From: Yamagishiella unicocca
Lineage: Eukaryota > Chlorophyta > Chlorophyceae > Chlamydomonadales > Volvocaceae
Assembly: GCA_003116995.1 (NCBI GenBank)
Contig: BDSL01000127.1
Coordinates: 186,001-250,000 of the forward strand
Length of the DNA: 64,000 nt
Direction of reading: 5' to 3'
Below, one piece after another: positions 23,901 to 35,460 of the stretch (position 1 is its first letter; each line of letters starts with the position of its first letter). The translations under genes and the position numbers were made by a program. Below the pieces are notes generated by a model. That model saw only the letters and a program-made list of their open reading frames with translations. It did not search any database and was not told where the DNA came from.

Positions 23901-26900
23901 GGTGGCGGTAGCGGAGCAGGAATCGCGGCTGTGGTCCTTGTTCCCGGGTCGGATCCATGCCCTACCAATATAGGAATGCACAGTGTCGCTTACGGCTGAG
24001 GGTCGCACTCCTCATGAGCACCGAGCTACTGCTCTGACGCCAGTCCGCATCCTGTCAGGTGCTATTGTCGAGTGCACGGAGATGCCGGCTCAGTTCCCTC
24101 TCTCTCTCCGTTGGCCGCAGGCGGAGGGCAACCGTGTCGCTCTGGCTGCTGCGCGCACCTCCCTGGAGGGGCTCCGGCGGGACGCAGCAGAGCAGGGCGA
24201 GCTGGTGGGGGAGGTGGGGCGGCTGGAGGCCGCAGCCTTCGAGCTGGAGCGGGAGGAAAGGAGGCTGGAGGTGCGTGGGATGCAACGCCGGAATGAGCGG
24301 CTCGGGAAAAGGCTGGACGAAGACACCACGCGATCAGTCTCGGTGTCCAGTGCGTGGGCCTTGCGGCGTCCAGTGCGTGGACCTGGGATACTTGGAGTGG
24401 TGTTGCCAAGGCCTGGGGCTTGATAACCCTCCCGCTCAGGCGCCTTCGAGCGCCCTTCTGGCCCCTCCCTGTCCCTCCTACCCCGGCGCAGAGCCTGGTC
24501 AGCTTGCTTACGAACTCCCTGGGTCAGGTGCTCACCGAGTGGAAGCAGCAGTACCCGGCCAACCAGGAGTTCCTGCAGCGCATGCTGCCCAAGTTGTACG
24601 GCGAGATGGTCGAGTGCGCAGGCCGCAGCACAGACCGCCTGTCGCGCGGTGTGGCGGAGCTGATGCGCGTCCCATCGGAGTTGCTGCCCGCCATGGCAGA
24701 GCAGCGGAGGCTGATACGGCTGCAAGTAGCAGCGGGAGGCGGACAGGGCGATGGCGGCACAGCGGCGGGGGGACCATCGCTTGGGCGCAGTGGGAGTGCA
24801 AACCTGGGTAGGTGGGGTTGGCGCCGTGGCGGGCAGCGGTGATTCGGGCTGGGTTGATGGTAACTTAGGTGGAGTCAGCATCGTGGGTTGATGGCATTTT
24901 TAGGTGGAATCAGCATCGTGCTCGGGTCGTCCTGTGCGGTAGCAGCGCGTTCTGCTTTACCACCGGCTGGGAGCTGTAGGTTGCTGTAAGAGGCACATCA
25001 GGCGGGGGAATGGATCGCGGAGTAGGGCCAATGTGCCACCCGAATGGTTGCGTTTCCGACCCCCATATACATCCCACTCACGTCCACATCCGACCGCACA
25101 AAAGCGGCTGATCCTCGTACACCTCCTCCTTTCCCCTGCCCGCCTCCGGAAATCCTCCAGGCCTGCTGTCGCCCAACTCCCTGGCCCTCGTGGAACGCCT
25201 GCGGCTCGCGCTGCCGTACGTGGGGCCGCAACGTGCCGCCGCGATGCTGCGCGCCGCAGCGGCCTCGGGCAGCAGCGCGTACCAGGGAGTCGCCTCGACC
25301 CACGGGTCGATGCTGATCCGGAGCTCGGCTGCCAGCACGACCAGCAGCCAGGGAGCCCGCAGCAGCACTAGCGACGGCGTCCTGCTGGGAATGGCGAGCG
25401 TCAACGGCAGTGTCAACGCCAGCCAGAACGGCTGGCCTGGATCCGGCGCTGCGGCTGCGGCCACCAACCCTATGGGCTCCTGGCCCGGGCCCGGCCCAAA
25501 CCAAGGCCTCAGCGCAGGGCCGGCGAACGGCTGGGCGAACCGCACGTCTGGCAACGCCGACAACCTACACGGCTCTGGTTTCGGAGCGGGCCCAGGCGGC
25601 GGCGGGGGCGGCCACAGTGTGGGCAGCAGCGGCTCGTGGATGATTGGCGGAGCTGCCGGCGCCTCTGCTGCGCCCGCGGTGGCGTGGGGGCCGGGGCCAG
25701 CGGCACTAGGCCTGCCAACGCTGTGCTACTGGTTGGCGACCGTAACGGTTCTGGACCCGCTGGCTCCGCTCCGCTGCCCCGCTGCACTGCTGCGAGACCT
25801 ACACGGTACGCTGCGCTGCAGGGCAGGCACTGTCGGGAGGTCGCTAGGAATTGCCCTAGGTCCTGGCGTGTTCCGCTTCTGGGTTTGTGAGGAAGATCGA
25901 CGGGTGGCTTGTGGCACCAGAGTGGCACCAGAGTGGCACTAGAGTGGCACCAGAGTGGCACTAGAGTGGCACTAGAGTGGCACACCCCGTCGGCACCACT
26001 CTGCTGCCTGCCCGCTTGCAGTGTCTGCCATCGCCAGGCTCTGACAATGGGCACCCCCCTCCCTGCCCACCCGTGTAGAGCGCTTCTTGTGCCACGACCA
26101 GATGGCCAAGTGGCTGGCGTCCACAGACACGCAGGTGCGGTTGAATAGATAAGGCCCACCTGGCCGCGCTCCTCAGCGTCACCGCGTCACGAGCGGGACA
26201 GTGCACTGAGTAGCGCGCGCCGCCGTGGATGCTGCCAAACAGAAAGGAGCGGAGGATGTGAAATTCCTTCGCCGCCGGCCATGTGGCCAGACCCGCGTTC
26301 GATTTCCTTCTCCCCCATGCTGTTACACGTTGCACAGCGCCAGCCACGTCTACTCCGCACAAAATACTGTACACCGATGTATATAGCACGCTTCACGGCC
26401 TCACCCCACCGCTTACTTCTCTTTCCCTTTAATGTCGCTCAACCCTGGTCGTTCCTCCCCCCTGCCCTGGCTGTGCCCCTAGCCCCGCCAACGCGAGCTC
26501 GCCACTCTGCGACCTGCCAATGCCGCTCTGCGGGAGGGGCTGAGCTCCAAGCGGCAGGCTGACGCGGTGGAGCGGCTGGCCAGGTTGGCGCGCTCGCGGA
26601 ACGACATGCTCAAGACGGTGGAGGCGTGTGCACCTAGAGTGCGGAGAGCCATGCGGGAGATGGAGGTGCGTGGCGCATGGGTTGGGCCGGATGGGTCGGG
26701 AAGCAGATGGGAAGATCATGCGTCACTGATTCTTTCCACCCATTCGCTGCTGCCTGAAAGCGTCGGTGTGCCGTACGCGACTGAACTGCATGTCGTGTCG
26801 CAGCTCAGCCGCGATGCTTCTCGAATCACCCCAACATGGGCCCTGTCTGGTGATTGCGCACATACACACAGGAGCAAGGAGCTGTGCGGCTGGTGCCCTG

Positions 26901-27386
26901 GCGCAGAGGTGAGCGTCTGGGAGGGGGCTTACCCCAGGAGCACACTGGGTGTGGCCGGGACCTCGAGGGACGTGGGTGCAGCAGAACACGTTGTGGCTGA
27001 GCACGACAAGTGGTGACAGCTGCCACACACTGCCCGTCAAGCGGTAATTCCCATCGAATGCTGCTAGCCAATATTTATCTACTTGGCGTCGTGCTTATCA
27101 AGCGATGCGGTACTTCCATTTAAAGCCACCAGCAAAGTCATGTCGCGTCTGAAAGCTTCAACTGCCACATGCCGCTGTCCTGCCATCAGCATTGAATTTT
27201 CTCTAAACCGTCCAAACCCACTGGCCGCATCTGATCCACGCAGTGAACAGCCTCACCGCCCAGGAGATGCTCAACGAAATCCGCTCCATATATGCCCGGA
27301 TAAATCAGCTGCAGCAGCAACCACACCAGCCACACGAGCGGCCCTACGGAGCACTGATGCCGCCGCCCGCCAGATCGGCCTTTTGA
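20971..27386 (+). CDS. Coiled-coil protein, possible augmin subunit 5 (HAUS5/AUG5)
   Basis: Exons are 20971-21312, 21514-21603, 22296-22416, 22517-22624, 22978-23189, 23384-23515, 23704-23841, 24121-24270, 24492-24807, 25161-25805, 26079-26134, 26483-26665, 26872-26908 and 27244-27386, all phase-consistent, giving 890 residues. The first exon has a small folded region (residues ~1-70), where VGAFV…HGAEDAQRLRAA resembles the HAUS5/AUG5 N-terminus that ends in a run like SERTVKRIRGN. Long Gln/Glu/Arg-rich coiled-coil stretches follow (exons 2-3, 7-8 and 12). Exon 10 inserts a ~180-residue Ser/Gly/Asn-rich disordered region. If the call is right, the protein belongs to the augmin complex that recruits gamma-tubulin to spindle microtubules. 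The gene structure is well supported. The family name is an inference from pattern and length, and another coiled-coil protein is possible. Confidence 0.5.
25911..25983. repeat. 11-bp minisatellite in intron 10
   Basis: About 6.6 copies of an 11-bp unit (GTGGCACCAGA, with a C/T variant) lie in the intron after the Ser/Gly-rich exon of the coiled-coil gene. Confidence 0.95.
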
Positions 27387-30300
27387 GCCGTACGCGACGA
27401 CACGGATGCCGTACAATGACGTGACGTCAGCCTTGATGACACGGAGGTCCTCGTGTCGCAATTTCACTTGGGCTTCGAAAACCCTTGGGAAACCACGTCA
27501 TGAGATCGCTTCAGCTGCCCATGTTGGTATAGGCGAACCACCCGTTGCACTCCACACAGGAGTGGCCGTCACGCCACACAGGCGTAACTCTGCACCGCGC
27601 CACACAGGCGTGATACAGCACATGGTCGCCACGGCTGGGCGCTGGTAGGTAGGGCCTCGTAAGTTGCGCCATTGGCACCATCAGCGCACTCGCTGTCGTG
27701 GCGGCTCTTAGAATTGGCGCAGATACAAGCTAGGCGCAAAATTGCGAGGACGTGAGGGGAAGGGATTAGACACGTGGAAACTGAACAGGCGACAGCGCAG
27801 TGGGGCCCTCGCCAGTCGGTTGACACCTGACACATGGCATATAACGCGCGCATATGCGCTCATGGGATCAATATTGGCACATACATTGTGGCAGAGTGCT
27901 CGCTGACCGTACTTCGGTTTCATCTCGTGGCTGCTGAACGAGATGTGGATGATGTTCAGCCTGCATCCGCCCCCTGCAAGCCCTCTCCCCGTTTGCTGCT
28001 GGGTGGCTCCAAGACGCCAGACCAGCTGCTACGGCACCCTTGCGGTACATACCACACGGTGCGGTGTAATGCAGTGCAGCGCCAGAAGTGCCGACGATGC
28101 ATCACAATACGCCGACTGAAGGCTGGAATGCCTGCTGTGCCCTGCCGTACTGCTGACTGGGCGTTGTGGGGCAGCTGACGGGCGCGAGGGCGCGGTGCGG
28201 TGCGCTTTTGAGGCAGCAGGCAAGTGGACGGGCATGTGTAGAATATGTGACCCTTACAAACAGGTGCCGAAGGTGCAGGGAAGGCCCTCCCTAAGCAGGT
28301 GTCGTGGCGGAGAAACGTACTGTAGGCGTCGGACGGTTACGCAATGCCATAGTGGACGGATTTTGATAAACATCTCTCTCTCTTCGTGAATGTCTCAAGC
28401 CCAACGCGATGTAAAGTTACGGAGCTTCCCCCATATCCCGTACCTTAGTTGATAACTAACAGCGTAACCCCAAATCGCGCAGATCCGCATTGGGGGGTAT
28501 GGGCTATCCATGGTGGTGAGCGCGTGAAACGTTATCTGATTTGGGACACCGGGATGAGCCCGAATGCGAACCACGTTGATGGCGGGTGTAGTTTCAGCTC
28601 CGCCCTGCATGCGCCAGCTGCCGTTGATCCGTGTTTTCAGCCTTGGGCAGCTGGGGTGTAAGCAAACACAAACGAGCCTAATATCGCATGTTACGGGTAC
28701 GCAGGGAGTGCATAGGTGTGGCGCCTGATGCCGTGTGGACTGCGCGTTTGCACCAATGCCCGTGCTGCCACAAAAACAGGTTGCAGGATGCGAGTCCTAG
28801 CTGCCTGTACGACATGACGAACAACCCGCAACAGCGTGCACTGGCTGTCATCCCTCTTGCGCATGAGTCCCCTACCCCCCTGCCTGCTTGCTGCTCCACT
28901 CTCCAAGACCGCTCCTCCGGCCGTCATTGGAACCCGACCCCTTCCCCCAACCCACATCAGCTGCTTGACGACTCCCACCTTGCTCCCTGTCTTGATGGTT
29001 TCAGCCCTCCTTCATGGCCTCTGGTGCCTTCGTGCCTGCATGCACAGCTGGGCTAGCTGCACACCTTCCTCTCCCTCTCGGGCGAGTGGGTCATATCTTT
29101 GTGTGTTCACGTCGTCTTAGGGGCTTCACACCGAGTTGAGTTTCAGGGGACATGTACGGTTGCAAGTTTGCGTGATACGTTTCCCAGGGCGTTGCATTGC
29201 TGCTGGGCGGACCTGGCGCGCGGGTCCAAGAGGGTCCAAGCGTGTGGTCCAAGGCTGTCTCCCTGGCCGGCAACGAAGGGCAGCCCAGCGCGCCGAGCGA
29301 ACCCGGCATGAGCTTTTTGGTTGCTGCTGGTTGCTGGCTTTTGTGTGAGCGAGGCCATGATGTCCGAAAAGCTATGTGTAGCTCCATCTGCGTGATTGGT
29401 CGCAAGGCGGGATGCGGGCGTCGTGCTAAAATGACGGACATTACAGACAGTCAGAGGTTCATGTGAGGAACGCAAACCTCAACTCACGTATGCAGAAACG
29501 GGTGATGGTGGGCGCCGTTTTGGGTGATTGTGATCGCCGTTCAGGTACCATTGTGCGCTGTTGTACGGGTTAAGGCATAGGGCTGGGGTTCATCATTTAA
29601 GGCACATAGCTAGGGGCTTGCGTATCAATGCAGGCCTGGCAGGACACCAATGCTGTGATCAGGATTCCTGTGATAGGCCGTCATGCCGTCAGAAATGGGC
29701 GTCGACATTAGTGCCAGCAGTAACTAGGTGGAGTACCGCCCGCCTTACCACAAAACGATACGAGCTCCCGGTGCAGTTGGCGATATGTACGCAATATGTA
29801 CTAGCTGTGAGACTCTTGGATCGTCTGGGCCTCACGGGTTCCAACCTTTTTTTATTTATCAATCAACGCCAGGAGCCAGGGCCAGAATTCTGGAGATGCC
29901 GTCGGTCTGAAGATGCCATAAGGCCATCGCCGTGTCCTGCATCATAAATACTCTAGCTATAGGACGAGCAGCAGGCCTGTGCCGTCCCTGGAATCATTGG
30001 CCGTATACCATAAGCAAGTAATACTGCCATATACAAATTGCAGCAGTGGATCACGTACGCACGCCACTGGCAGTGGGCATGTTTTAGCGCTTCCAAGCCT
30101 GCGCCTTGCGAACCGACCGGCTATATTGTCGGCTCTCCCTCATCCTCCCTGCGGATCGCCGACTATCTGAGGGATCCATAATCGTGCTTTGTATTTCCAC
30201 GGTCTTATACTTCCGATGGAGGTGGAAAAAGCTGCTAGTGAGGCTTTGCTTATGAGTGGTGCACTAATATAAATGGAGGATCCATCTCGGGGCAGGTGTA

Positions 30301-30418
30301 GAATGCGGCGTATATCCACTCATCTGTGACCTAACCGGCACAGAAAGTGGGTTGAAAGTACGGCTCATTACTTATTCCTGCAGACAATTGCGTTAGCATT
30401 GCGAATAACATACCAAAT
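27387..30418. other. Gene-free interval of 3.0 kb
   Basis: I see no exon with family resemblance or sustained GC-third-position coding bias here. It begins with the presumed 3' UTR of the coiled-coil gene, with the first TGTAA at 28065-28069, about 680 bases past the stop. It ends with the BASS promoter, AT-rich around 30230-30430. A 14-bp direct repeat (CGCCACACAGGCGT-like) occurs near 27572 and 27598. Scattered open frames of 60-130 codons look random. Confidence 0.5.
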
Positions 30419-31203
30419 ATGCTGTATATGCGTATAACAATGCAGTCAGCTATTTTACAGCGTCCGCCTTGCGCGCGACATCGGACGCTGCTGCCAAAAG
30501 CAAGACCATCGGCAGAGCTCACGACACGCATACATGTAGGTTTAGGCAACTTGAATGATTTGGCGCGCGGCAAAGCTACGGCGTTGGAAGCTGCGCCCGC
30601 CTACGACTCCATCCTGGCGTGCAATGGTGCATACCGCCTGGCGCAGCGCATTCCCCTGATAATCTGGTCTGCTGGAACCTCATCGAGGCGAGGGGCGCCA
30701 GGACGTCAGGTCGTGGCTGCTGCTTCGCCCGCACCGGCTGCGGACGACGGTGCAGTGACGCCATCGGCGCCCGCACCAGACAATTCAACTGTGGCTGGTG
30801 GCTTGGACGCCAATGCTGCCCCCCTGGATTCCTCCACCTCCTTGTCACAAACAAGCGCTACGGAAGCAGCCAAGAGCTCCTCGGTTGACGCCGCACGGCA
30901 GCCGCAATCATCGCCGCCGTCTCCCTCCCTGGATGATCGCCTGGTCGCGCTATGCGGCCGCATCACGTCACTCTTCCCGTTGTGGGTGGTGCTGGCAGCG
31001 GGGGCGGCGCTTTGGCGGCCGGAGCTGTTCACCTGGTGGGTCGATGAGTCAGCATGGGTGGCGCGGGTGGCACTTGGCCTTGCGGTGTCACGTGGCGTTC
31101 ACTACGACAAAATCGGAAACCTCCACCACCGCCGCCACCGATTGCGGCGATGACGACGGATGTTGCTGCTGCTGCCATTGCTGCCACTGCTGCTTCTGCC
31201 GCT

Positions 31204-31235
<32 letters not shown>

Positions 31236-34043
31236 TGCTACCGCTGCTGCTGTTGCCGCTGTTGTTGCTGCCGCCGCTGTTGCTGCCGCTGCTGCTGCCG
31301 CTGCTTCTGCTGCTGCTGCTCGCAGGCTCCCCACGCGCTTCATCACTTGGGGTCTGGCGCTCACCATGCTGGGCATGGGCCTCACGATGCGCCTGTCAGA
31401 CTTCGGCAGCGTATTCCAGCGCATGCCGCAGCTGCTGCTGCTGGGAATGGCGCTGCAGTACACCGTCATGCCAGCGTTGGGCTGGATGTTCTCAAGGTGG
31501 GAGGGGAGCGGGGCAGGGGGAGGCGGCGGAGCGGGGCAGGGGGAGGCGGCGGAGCGGGGCAGGGGGAGGCGGCGGAGCGGGGCAGGGGGAGGCGGCGGAG
31601 CGGGGCAGGGGGAGGCGGCGGAGCGGGGCAGGGGGAGGCGGCGGAGCGGGGCAGGGGGAGGCGGCGGAGCGGGGCAGGGGGAGGCGGCGGAGCGGGGCAG
31701 GGGGAGGCGGCGGAGCGGGGCAGGGGGAGGCGGCGGAGCGGGACAGGGGGAGGCGGCGGAGCGGGACAGGGGGAGGCGGCGGAGCGGGACAGGGGGAGGC
31801 GGCGGAGCGGGACAGGGGGAGGCGGCGGAGCGGGACAGGGGCCGGTCCCTACAACTCTGAACGTTGGAGGGGTCAGGGCGCGGTCACGGCATGGCAATAC
31901 CTGGCCGTCGCTAGGGAAGAAGCAAGTGCCGAAACGGGGCTCGCGTAGCGAGTGGAAGTCCAACAGCCGCGCCGCCTGCAGCTCCGTTCTGTCGCTACCT
32001 GGTGCCCTGCGCCGTTCAGTGGGTTTGATTTGGGAGGAAACCCTTTTTTATGTGTATGTATGTGTATGTGTGTGTGTCATCATCCTGTGCTGTTCCGTAC
32101 TGCACTATGTTTTGCTCTGGTGTCGTACCGTGCCGCGGCAGGTACGCCGGCTTGTCCGCCCCGCTGGCAGTGGGCATCTCGGTGCTGTCGGCCTGCCCGG
32201 GGGGGACCGCATCCAACATCGTCGCCTTCCTGGCCCGCGGCGAGATGGCGGTGAGTGGGGGGCGGAAAACGAGTGGGAGCGGGCAGGATGGCCTCCTGGG
32301 GCTGGGCGGGCTGGGCGGGCTGGGCGGGCTGGGCGGGCTGGGCGAGCTGGGCGGGCTGGGCGGGCTGGGCGGGCCAAACCCAAATCCTCCACTCCAACGG
32401 ATCCTGCAGCTGCTCCGACAATTCCCCTGCCCCCAAGTACACCAACACCCGCCCCCCCGCATCCGTCCTCCCGTCCCCTCCCTGCAGCTGTCCATCCTCA
32501 TGACCACCGCCTCCACCCTGGCTGCCGTGGTGGCCACCCCCGCCATCACTGCGGCGCTGGCGGGCACCCTGGTGCCGGTAGACGCCAAGGGGCTGTTCAT
32601 GTCCACCATACAGGTGGGCAGGGCTGGCGGCGGATCCAGTCGGGGACATCACACCACGGGGACAGGAGAGGCGGCACGCCTAATAGCCCACACAAGCCTT
32701 CGCACCGCATGGGCGCATGCTGCCACAGGATGTGTTTTGGGTTCATCTTACCCCTCCTTCCGTCCCTCCCTCCCTTTCCCCCGCCCCCTCCACCCTGCAG
32801 GTGGTGCTGCTGCCGGTGGTGGCTGGCGCCCTGGCCAACCAGCGCTTCCCCGTGGTCGTCTCCCAGGTGGCCCGCTACACCCCGGCAGTAGCGACACTGC
32901 TGGTGGCCGCCATCGTGGGATCCACGCTGGCGGCCAGCGCCGGTGCCGTACGGGCCTCCGGGCCCTCACTGCTGGGGGCGGTGGCGGGGCTGCACGCGTC
33001 GGGCTTCTTCTTGGGGTAGGAGCGGGATCCTTTCTGGGAAGGGGACAGCGCGGAGGTAGGGGGAAATCGCGAGAAGGGCATGGGAGGGCGTGTGCGGGAG
33101 GATAGGATGTGTTTTACCCGGCCTGTGGTGGGGCGAGGCCGGCGGGGCAGTCAGCAGCCCTAGACGGGAGGCCGGGTTTTGGTTGTGGTTGTGGCAGAGG
33201 TGGTAGGCTGCATGCGTGGCCTTGGAGATTTGGTAGCGGGAATGGGGCGATGCACGATGGTGTGTGATGCAGTTTGGGGATGGAGTTTTGGCGGGGACGC
33301 TTTGGACGGGAACCGTGCGATGGGTTTGGGCAATCGGCCAGGGAGCCGAAGTCGCCGGTGACGCGTGGTTCAGATTTGGCCTAGCCGTGCGCCTCCCTGA
33401 ATCGTTTCCTGTCCTCTTCTGCCGCGTTTCTGTAGGCGGTAGCCGCGCCGTCTGCGCCTTTCTTCCTGACGCCTCCCGGTCCCCTTCCCTTACCTGGCGG
33501 CTGTTGACCCCCCCATAACCGCCTGGCTCGCTTTCCAACCTGGCAGGTACGTCATCGCCAAGGCGCTTGGCCTGTCCGACAAGATCTGCCGTACAATGTC
33601 CATCGAGGTGAGCCGGGCCCCTCGTACTGGATGCCGCGGAAAGGGAAGGGAAGTGGCGTACCTTTTGGAGTGGCGCGCCTTCTGGAGTGGCGCTAGCCAG
33701 GAGTCTATGGTCTTTTAGGTGTATGGTGGTACCGGTATGCACGAGGATATGCGATCCCTGCCCCTTCCCTGTGGTGCCCTGTGTTGCCGTGCCCCATTCC
33801 TGTGGTGCGCTCTGGCCCCCGCAGGTCGGCATGCAGAACAGCACGCTGGGTGCCGTACTGGCGGCGCTTCACTTCGCCGACCCGCTCACGGCCGCCCCCT
33901 GCGCCGTCAGCGCTTGCACGCACAGCGTCATGGGCTCGGCGCTGGCGGCCTACTGGCGGCGCACCACCGCAGCGGAGGCGGAGGCGGAGGCGGAGGCGCA
34001 AGCGGAGGCGGGGGCAGGGAAGGCCGGGGAGCGAAGCGGGTGA
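30419..34043 (+). CDS. BASS-family sodium-coupled transporter, plastid type, 7 exons
   Basis: This is a bile-acid:sodium-symporter-family carrier, probably in the chloroplast envelope. Exons are 30419-31047, 31326-31496, 32142-32250, 32488-32613, 32801-33015, 33547-33607 and 33825-34043, giving up to 509 residues. The leader is rich in Arg, Ser and Ala and looks like a transit peptide. In-frame ATGs at 30419, 30428 and 30440 are all possible starts; the last has the better context. Nine or so membrane segments follow. Family hallmarks are LTMLGMGLTM, SACPGGTASNIVAFLARG (the sodium/substrate crossover region), AGTLVPVDAKGLFMST, and EVGMQNSTLGAVLAALHF near the end. The C-terminus ends in an Ala/Glu repeat. 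Known BASS substrates include pyruvate, pantothenate and keto acids; I cannot tell which applies here. Introns 1-3 carry unusual simple repeats. Confidence 0.95.
31150..31325. repeat. Triplet-rich (CTG/CCG) tract in BASS intron 1
   Basis: A 170-base impure run of CTG, CCG and TTG triplets fills the 3' part of intron 1 and ends at the acceptor. It is open in all frames (poly-Ala, poly-Leu, Cys/Arg-rich) but interrupts the transporter between two exons that join cleanly without it (…FTWWVDE to LPTRFITWG…). Confidence 0.85.
31508..31845. repeat. 23-bp G-rich minisatellite in BASS intron 2
   Basis: Fourteen to fifteen copies of a 23-bp unit start at 31508 and then every 23 bases. The unit begins GCGGGGCAGGGGGAGG. 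The first ten copies carry GGGGC; the last five (from 31738) carry GGGAC. The array begins 11 bases after the splice donor at 31497. The period is not a multiple of three, so long Gly/Arg/Glu open frames run through it and are artefacts. Confidence 0.97.
32301..32372. repeat. 9-bp repeat in BASS intron 3
   Basis: Eight tandem copies of GCTGGGCGG (one ends in A) lie inside the intron between the CPGGTASN exon and the next membrane-segment exon. Confidence 0.95.
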
Positions 34044-35460
34044 TTGGCATGGGCTTGCCCGCCTTGCAAGGCAGCATCATTTGGGGTTTGCTGGGCACCA
34101 GTTGGCGTGGTACAAGGTTCACGTAACAAAGTAGGGAAGAAAGGGATGTGGAGGTGGAGGAAGGTTTGTTTGGGGTGGATGGGCGGGGACAGTGATCGTT
34201 GTGCGTACGGAGTATTGAATCCTGTGTAAAGGGGCGGGTGGCTGAGGGCGGTGGTGGGCCGGCTTGAGTTAGGCTGATAGGCTAGGCCCCCACCAGGTTG
34301 TCCCAATGAAGGTGGCGGCTCCATACGGCTGGCTGGCTGCGGCTTTGGGCCGGTGTGTGTTGGTTTTGTTGCTTGTGACGGGAAGGGTGGCCGGGGTGCC
34401 CATGTCAGGAAAACTGGTCATGCCAGGAAAACCGTCCATGTCAGGAAAACTGACGAAGGGCTCGGAGGTTCCCTCTTCAACTGCGCCGTGCTGCGCCGTG
34501 CTGCGCTCGTGTTTTAGCGGCATCACGAATGAATGGCAATGTGTTAATGAGGCGAAGAAGAGTGTATCAACTACCGTTTTCTACTTGCTTTGCAGCCGTA
34601 AGTGCGCCACGTCGTGACGCTGCCATCGGGCTGGCTAAGCATAGTAGGTATGGCCCTCCCCGTTGTTATAGCATCGCCCGGGCTTGCGGACGCTGGGTAA
34701 ACAAGCCATGGCAACATGGAGAAACTCCCTCATGTGGTGGTACTGGCCTGTACCACCACTTGGTGGTACTCTGGCGACCTGTAGCGTCGTGCCAACCGTT
34801 GCCACGGGAACGCGTGGGTATGGGGTGACGATATGTCTCTTATATTCGCACATTTATCTGCGAAGGAAACGGAAGCGATTGGACAACACCGGGACCTGCT
34901 GGAAAACAAGGAAACACATCACCAGAAGCGCACTACTGGGGGGGTGCGCGAGTCTTCAACTGTCTAGTATGTTGTTTATTTGCGAAAGTTATTTGTTCTC
35001 CATGCATCTAGTCGCAGCTTAGGCAGGATCCTACTAATGCCCGCCGCAGAATCACCTGGCGTGCCGTTCCGAGACATGCAGAAATTACGATGTTCTGCAT
35101 ACGATGCGTAATGCAACATTCGCATTATGTATTGGTAATGCCCGGACACCATGGGCCCGGCTGATCTTCCACAGAAGACGTGCAGGCCGTACTAGGCAAC
35201 GCAGCTGCCAACAAACTGCTGCGCTTGTTGAGGCCAGGCCAGACCGAATTAGCCTTAAATTGCGGTCATTCCCTGCGTAAGAAACAGCTCAACAAACGCC
35301 CCATACATTCCTTAAACTCATTGATCTATTGGCCTGAACCTCAAATCCTCAAATATCATCCTACAGTACTGGACTCGCTGAGGAGCGGGGTCCCGCACTA
35401 ATTTGCAGCTCGCTGGGACATTAAGAGAACTTAAAGCATCTCCTTTTACCAGGATCCAAG
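34044..35460. other. Intergenic region, BASS to Ro60
   Basis: No gene was seen. The region contains three 18-bp tandem units (ATGTCAGGAAAACTGGTC-like) at 34402-34455. A perfect 10-bp-stem hairpin with a 6-base loop lies at 34734-34759. The last ~250 bases (35200-35460) are AT-richer and should hold the Ro60 promoter. Confidence 0.55.
34225..34229 (+). terminator. Likely TGTAA polyadenylation signal, BASS gene
   Basis: TGTAA occurs about 185 bases past the BASS stop codon. Its position and sequence match the usual volvocine polyadenylation signal. Confidence 0.55.

Noticed and set aside
30798..32891. 697-codon Cys/Arg- and Gly/Arg-rich plus-strand frame
   Set aside because: It runs through BASS introns made of triplet and 23-bp repeats and ignores the in-phase splice sites that give a normal transporter.
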